A DNA stretch of 6,988 bases from the NCBI GenBank assembly GCA_038198445.1, contig JBBPZZ010000159.1, forward strand, positions 1 to 6,988, written 5' to 3'. This document shows positions 6,399-6,988 of the stretch, piece by piece. The DNA is from JACDDK01 sp038198445. Lineage in GTDB: Bacteria > Actinomycetota > Rubrobacteria > Rubrobacterales > Rubrobacteraceae. Every line of letters begins with the position of its first letter. Positions within the stretch are counted from its first letter, which is position 1. The translations under genes and the position numbers were made by a program. Below the pieces are notes generated by a model. It did not search any database, was not told where the DNA came from, and saw nothing but the letters and a program-made list of their open reading frames with translations.

Positions 6399-6674
6399 AT
6401 GCAACAGCAGTGTACGCATCTGGATCAGGTAAGAGACGTAGAGCCCTCCGCGCAGGGCTGCGAGGAGTGCCTCAAGATGGGCGATGACTGGGTACACCTG
6501 CGCGAGTGCTTGACCTGCGGCCACGTCGGATGCTGCGACTCGTCCAAGAACAAGCACGCCACGAAACACTTCCACGCCACGGAGCATCCGCTGATCCAGT
6601 CGTTCCAGCCTGGGGAAGATTGGATCTGGTGCTACGTCGACGAGGTAGTCATGGAGCCTCAGGAGTTATCTTGA
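6399..6674 (+). CDS. UBP-type zinc finger protein
   Basis: The 91-residue protein is essentially a single ZnF-UBP domain. Candidate zinc ligands are C5-x-H7, C21-x2-C24, C37-x2-C40-x4-C45, H53, H57, H59 and H63, in the order of the family. The aromatic residues W31 and W76-I-W-C-Y79 sit where eukaryotic ZnF-UBP domains form the pocket that binds the free C-terminal Gly-Gly of ubiquitin. In bacteria this domain is found as small stand-alone proteins, often near thioredoxin-reductase-like flavoproteins, and its ligand is unknown. ATG 6399 has a ribosome site AAAGGA (6386-6391) seven bases upstream. It is the last gene of the apparent operon, and I see no terminator behind it. Its only possible companion here is the REC remnant at 2820. 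Confidence 0.85.
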   Translation: MQQQCTHLDQVRDVEPSAQGCEECLKMGDDWVHLRECLTCGHVGCCDSSKNKHATKHFHATEHPLIQSFQPGEDWIWCYVDEVVMEPQELS

Positions 6675-6718
6675 CTACAAAGATTAAGCTACGGTCTATA
6701 TCGTAAACTCATACAGGT

Positions 6719-6868
6719 ATGAATATTTTTCTCGGCTGGCTGGCAACGGCTAGCGGTTGGGCGGCCAGCATTGGTCTGCTCGGCCTAGCCATCACTCTAG
6801 GTTACCGTGAATGGTACGCTTGGCGAACGCGAAAGAGCGAGCGGAACGGTCTACAGTGTTTGTCATAA
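6719..6868 (+). CDS. Small hydrophobic ORF, probably cut short by the IS630-type element
   Basis: ATG 6719 opens a 49-codon frame with one hydrophobic helix (about residues 4-28, W- and G-rich: GWLATASGWAASIGLLGLAI). A basic tail, YAWRTRKSERNG, follows, with the positive charges favouring a cytoplasmic C-terminus. I do not recognise it. The ribosome site is poor: only AGG one base before the ATG. The last four codons (QCLS) and the TAA lie in the sequence I assign to the end of the IS630-type element. The original frame may therefore have been longer and the current end supplied by the insertion. It could also be a non-coding frame or a fragment of a larger lost gene. Confidence 0.35.
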   Translation: MNIFLGWLATASGWAASIGLLGLAITLGYREWYAWRTRKSERNGLQCLS

Positions 6869-6988
6869 CGATTGAACCAATATTCTGTACCCACAATGCT
6901 TGAAGAAGCCATGAGCGTCCTGGGTGCTGACCGCCGAGAGAGCCACACCCAGCGCTTCGATCAAGGCCTCGCGGGTGCGAGCCCCGAT
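6854..6988 (-). mobile_element. 3' end of an IS630-family insertion sequence, running off the right edge
   Basis: The transposase tail reads on the minus strand and stops at 6863. Just outside it is CAGTGTTTGTCATAAC (6854-6869), preceded by TA at 6852-6853. IS630/Tc1/mariner elements insert at TA, and many have termini beginning CAGTG, so this is my best estimate of the element's end. The opposite inverted repeat lies outside the window, so the terminus is an inference. Confidence 0.65.
6863..6988 (-). CDS. IS630-family transposase C-terminus (partial)
   Basis: Forty-one residues and a TGA stop (6865-6863) are visible on the minus strand. The segment reads TREALIEALGVALSAVSTQD (residues 5-24 of the visible part) followed by AHGFFKHCGYR. 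This matches the conserved end of IS630-like DDE transposases, which close with a TREAL-type helix, D-A-x-G-F-F and H-C-G-Y. The catalytic DDE residues lie upstream, beyond the window, so completeness cannot be judged. The stop codon lies within the putative terminal repeat, a compact arrangement. Confidence 0.8.
   Translation of the reverse strand: MGARTREALIEALGVALSAVSTQDAHGFFKHCGYRILVQSL

Overview
The window looks like chromosomal accessory DNA from a GC-rich actinobacterium, most likely Rubrobacter or a close relative. The evidence is GC-rich third positions, GTG starts with strong AGGAGG-type ribosome sites, and protein types I recognise from that group. These are a CASTOR/POLLUX-related channel, a REC-domain N-terminus beginning MAKPVILAV, a stand-alone UBP zinc finger and an IS630-type transposase tail. 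The assignment rests on pattern recognition, not a database search.

Layout. The left edge (1 to about 147) is the 5' end of a transposase gene on the minus strand, belonging to an insertion sequence that appears to have cut off the 3' end of the next gene. That gene (118-696, minus) encodes a membrane-anchored Mrr-type restriction endonuclease-like protein. It keeps its catalytic-looking motifs but loses the end of the domain, and its DNA is visibly less GC-rich than its neighbours. Diverging from it is a two-TM, double-RCK ion channel (776-2671, plus). About 470 bp without an intact gene follows (2672-3141). It contains a decayed response-regulator N-terminus (2820-3035) that still has its ribosome site and start codon.

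From 3142 to 6674 five tightly spaced plus-strand genes form a probable operon. They encode a stand-alone diadenylate cyclase (c-di-AMP synthase), a DUF924 protein overlapping it by 11 bp, a DHA2-type 14-TM drug/proton antiporter, a SnoaL/NTF2-like small protein and a UBP-type zinc finger protein. A short hydrophobic ORF (6719-6868) then runs into what looks like the terminal repeat of an IS630-family element, whose transposase C-terminus (6863-6988, minus) leaves the window on the right.

How the parts may work together. The most suggestive functional pairing is a c-di-AMP synthase a few hundred bases from an RCK-domain channel, since c-di-AMP controls several RCK_C-containing ion transporters in other bacteria. 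No part of that link is demonstrated here. The response-regulator remnant and the UBP zinc finger may be leftovers of one larger redox-signalling locus. The two flanking insertion sequences, each apparently truncating its neighbour, mark this as a rearranged segment. I found no CRISPR array, tRNA, rRNA or convincing new defence system.
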